Shown: positions 62,618-64,000 of the stretch, piece after piece
Layout of the letters: the number at the start of each line of letters is the position of its first letter
Numbering within the stretch: position 1 is the first letter of the stretch
Source: HR10 sp964615335
GTDB taxonomy: Bacteria; Acidobacteriota; Blastocatellia; HR10
Reading direction: 5' to 3'
DNA length: 64,000 bases
Assembly (NCBI GenBank): GCA_964615335.1
Contig: CAZTMT010000014.1
Span: 1 to 64,000, forward strand
Program-made: the position numbers and the translations under genes
The notes under the pieces: generated by a model
Database searches by the model: none
Seen by the model: only the letters and a program-made list of their open reading frames with translations
Told to the model about the DNA's origin: nothing

Positions 62618-64000
62618 CTATTCGGGCCAATAGGCGTAGGCGAAGAGAATATCTACAATAGACTGCTCGGCCTTCACGAGTCCAGCGACACGATCGTTCC
62701 CCTCGATCACCAGATACTCGTCCACGGCATGGGCGCGACCGCCATGACCGAGTCCCCCCGAGCAGGCCGGCAGATTGAGCGGGGGACGCGTGTATTGCGC
62801 TTGCGGGCTCGATCCGGCCGAGCGCGGCCAGATGGCCGGCTCGATGCCATAATGCTTGTAGACCGAGAGCACGGCTTGCACGACCGGCACGCGGACGCTC
62901 GTGCGCGACCATTCGTCGCCACCGCCGAGTTTGGTCAGCTTGATGTCGCTGAAGCCATGCTTATCGAGATGCCGACGAATGAGCGCGATCTGTTCGTCAA
63001 TCACCTGATTCGGGACGAGACGACTGTCCAATTTCACCGTCGCTTTCTCGGGCAGAATCGTCGCCGAGCCCGGCCCCGTATAGCCCGCCCAGATGCCGTT
63101 GATGTTGAGCGTCGTATCGAAGACCAGATGCCAGATCGCTTCAGCGGCCGACCAGTCGTTCATCCACACCTTCACGTTCTCCCGTTCGGACGCGAGCGCG
63201 CGCTCGCCAAAGCGCGCGATGAGCGTGTTGACGAGCATCACCTCCTCTTCGGTGGGCGGCACGATGGTGTCGTAGTACCCCTCGATGAGAATCTTATTGC
63301 CCGTTTCATCCACCATCGTCGAGAGCGCTTTGACCAATCTCCAGACGGGACTGTCCAGAATGGCCTTGCGGCTCGAATGAATGGGCATGCGCTGCGGCCC
63401 GCGCCCCCAATACCGACCGTGACACTCCAGCTCCACATAAGCGATCCCCTTATTGCCCAGATACATGTTGACGAACCCGTCGCGATTCTGCGAGGGGCCA
63501 GCGCTCAAGTGCGCCCGGCACGTCTTCAGCCGATCTCGATACGGCGCGAGGACTTGATGGAAATGCGGGCTCCCCTGCTCCTCCTCCCCATCGCAGGTGA
63601 ACATGATATTGAGAGGCAGCTTCCCTTCGCAGGCGATAATCGCCTCGCAGGCGTTCAGGAACATGCGGTTCGGCCCCTTGGAATTGATCGCCCCGCGCGC
63701 GATGATCACCTCTCCGAACGGGTCCATCTTCACCCGCGCGGCGGCCAGCGGCGGCGAGGACCACTCTTTCTCGTTGAAGGGCTGCGTGTCGTACATCATA
63801 TAGGTCGAGATCGTCTTGGGTGCTCCAGCATCATACCAGGCCCAGACGCCCGGATAGCCATCGGTCTTGACCAGCTCGGCCTCCTTGCATCCCAGCTCCT
63901 TGAACGATTCCTTCATCAACTCGGCCATCTCTTGAATCCCCATGTTCCAACTGCTCACGGACGGCTGCCGGAGATCCCGCTGAATCTTCGCGATGTGCTC
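62618..64000 (-). CDS. M20-family metallopeptidase (dipeptidase-like), 5' end outside the window
   Basis: The reading frame continues through the window edge: the edge codons (EHIAKIQRDLRQPSVSSWNMG) match the usual M20 lead-in. Residues include STYMMYDTQPFNEKEW (metal His replaced by Tyr/Met here, but the Asp is kept), ARGAINSKGPNRMFLNA, FTCDGEEEQGSPHF with the catalytic Glu pair, a dimerisation domain, and a late SGGLGHGGRAHAVDEYL. It is probably a di/tripeptidase. The first metal-ligand motif looks unusual (YDTQP rather than HxDxxP), so activity may differ. At least 460 residues are seen. Confidence 0.85.
   Translation of the reverse strand, partial: EHIAKIQRDLRQPSVSSWNMGIQEMAELMKESFKELGCKEAELVKTDGYPGVWAWYDAGAPKTISTYMMYDTQPFNEKEWSSPPLAAARVKMDPFGEVIIARGAINSKGPNRMFLNACEAIIACEGKLPLNIMFTCDGEEEQGSPHFHQVLAPYRDRLKTCRAHLSAGPSQNRDGFVNMYLGNKGIAYVELECHGRYWGRGPQRMPIHSSRKAILDSPVWRLVKALSTMVDETGNKILIEGYYDTIVPPTEEEVMLVNTLIARFGERALASERENVKVWMNDWSAAEAIWHLVFDTTLNINGIWAGYTGPGSATILPEKATVKLDSRLVPNQVIDEQIALIRRHLDKHGFSDIKLTKLGGGDEWSRTSVRVPVVQAVLSVYKHYGIEPAIWPRSAGSSPQAQYTRPPLNLPACSGGLGHGGRAHAVDEYLVIEGNDRVAGLVKAEQSIVDILFAYAYWPE

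Overview
The window is gene-dense, GC-rich bacterial chromosome, mostly housekeeping. The content fits a thermophilic Acidobacteriota (Blastocatellia-like) lineage. The clues are a Tes/Mss-like radical SAM enzyme (membrane-spanning lipid family), an archaeal-type bifunctional FBP aldolase/phosphatase, a Ser/Thr kinase fused to TPRs, PEGA/TPR proteins, secreted BNR/sortilin-like and M20 proteins, and GC-rich double-hairpin intergenic repeats. This assignment is an inference from content; no rRNA is present.

Layout. 1-3.8 kb: end of a coiled-coil nuclease-fold protein, sulfate activation (sat, cysC), yqeY and bcp. 3.9-7.2 kb: two radical SAM genes, the first Tes/Mss-like. 7.5-12 kb: LLM oxidoreductase and a glgA-trxA-purA run. 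11.9-12.7 kb: first copy of a composite repeat element. 12.8-17.9 kb: overlapping slt-TPR-der-thioesterase operon. 17.9-22.4 kb: SWIM protein, CPBP protease, pgsA and a polytopic membrane protein. 22.5-27.4 kb: complete compact type II-C CRISPR-Cas locus: a two-repeat/one-spacer array, cas2, cas1, cas9 (1071 aa) and a divergent tracrRNA whose anti-repeat can be paired by eye with the repeat. 27.5-31.5 kb: peptide ABC permeases and binding protein without ATPases. 31.5-32.1 kb: truncated hybrid kinase remnant. 32.2-33.2 kb: Tat-exported asparaginase.

33.3-51.2 kb is an unbroken plus-strand run: Ser/Thr kinase-TPR, a 33-repeat TPR protein, pyrE, truA, uppS, cdsA, dxr, asnB, a GT-C-like membrane protein, a GT4 glycosyltransferase, purF, and an MBL-DUF3006 pair. 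It joins isoprenoid/lipid-carrier supply, phospholipid precursor and glycan assembly. 51.3-58.5 kb: FBP aldolase/phosphatase, tRNA-Pro(GGG), merR, ihf/hup, nrdR, Uma2, a NadD-like gene with a GNAT gene, and surE-pcm-yqaA. 58.5-59.35 kb: second copy of the composite repeat element. 59.4-64 kb: BNR-repeat secreted protein and an M20 peptidase that runs off the right edge.

Most notable: the self-contained type II-C system with promoter-like repeats, the Tes/Mss-like enzyme, and the two composite repeat elements that share a core and lie about 47 kb apart.
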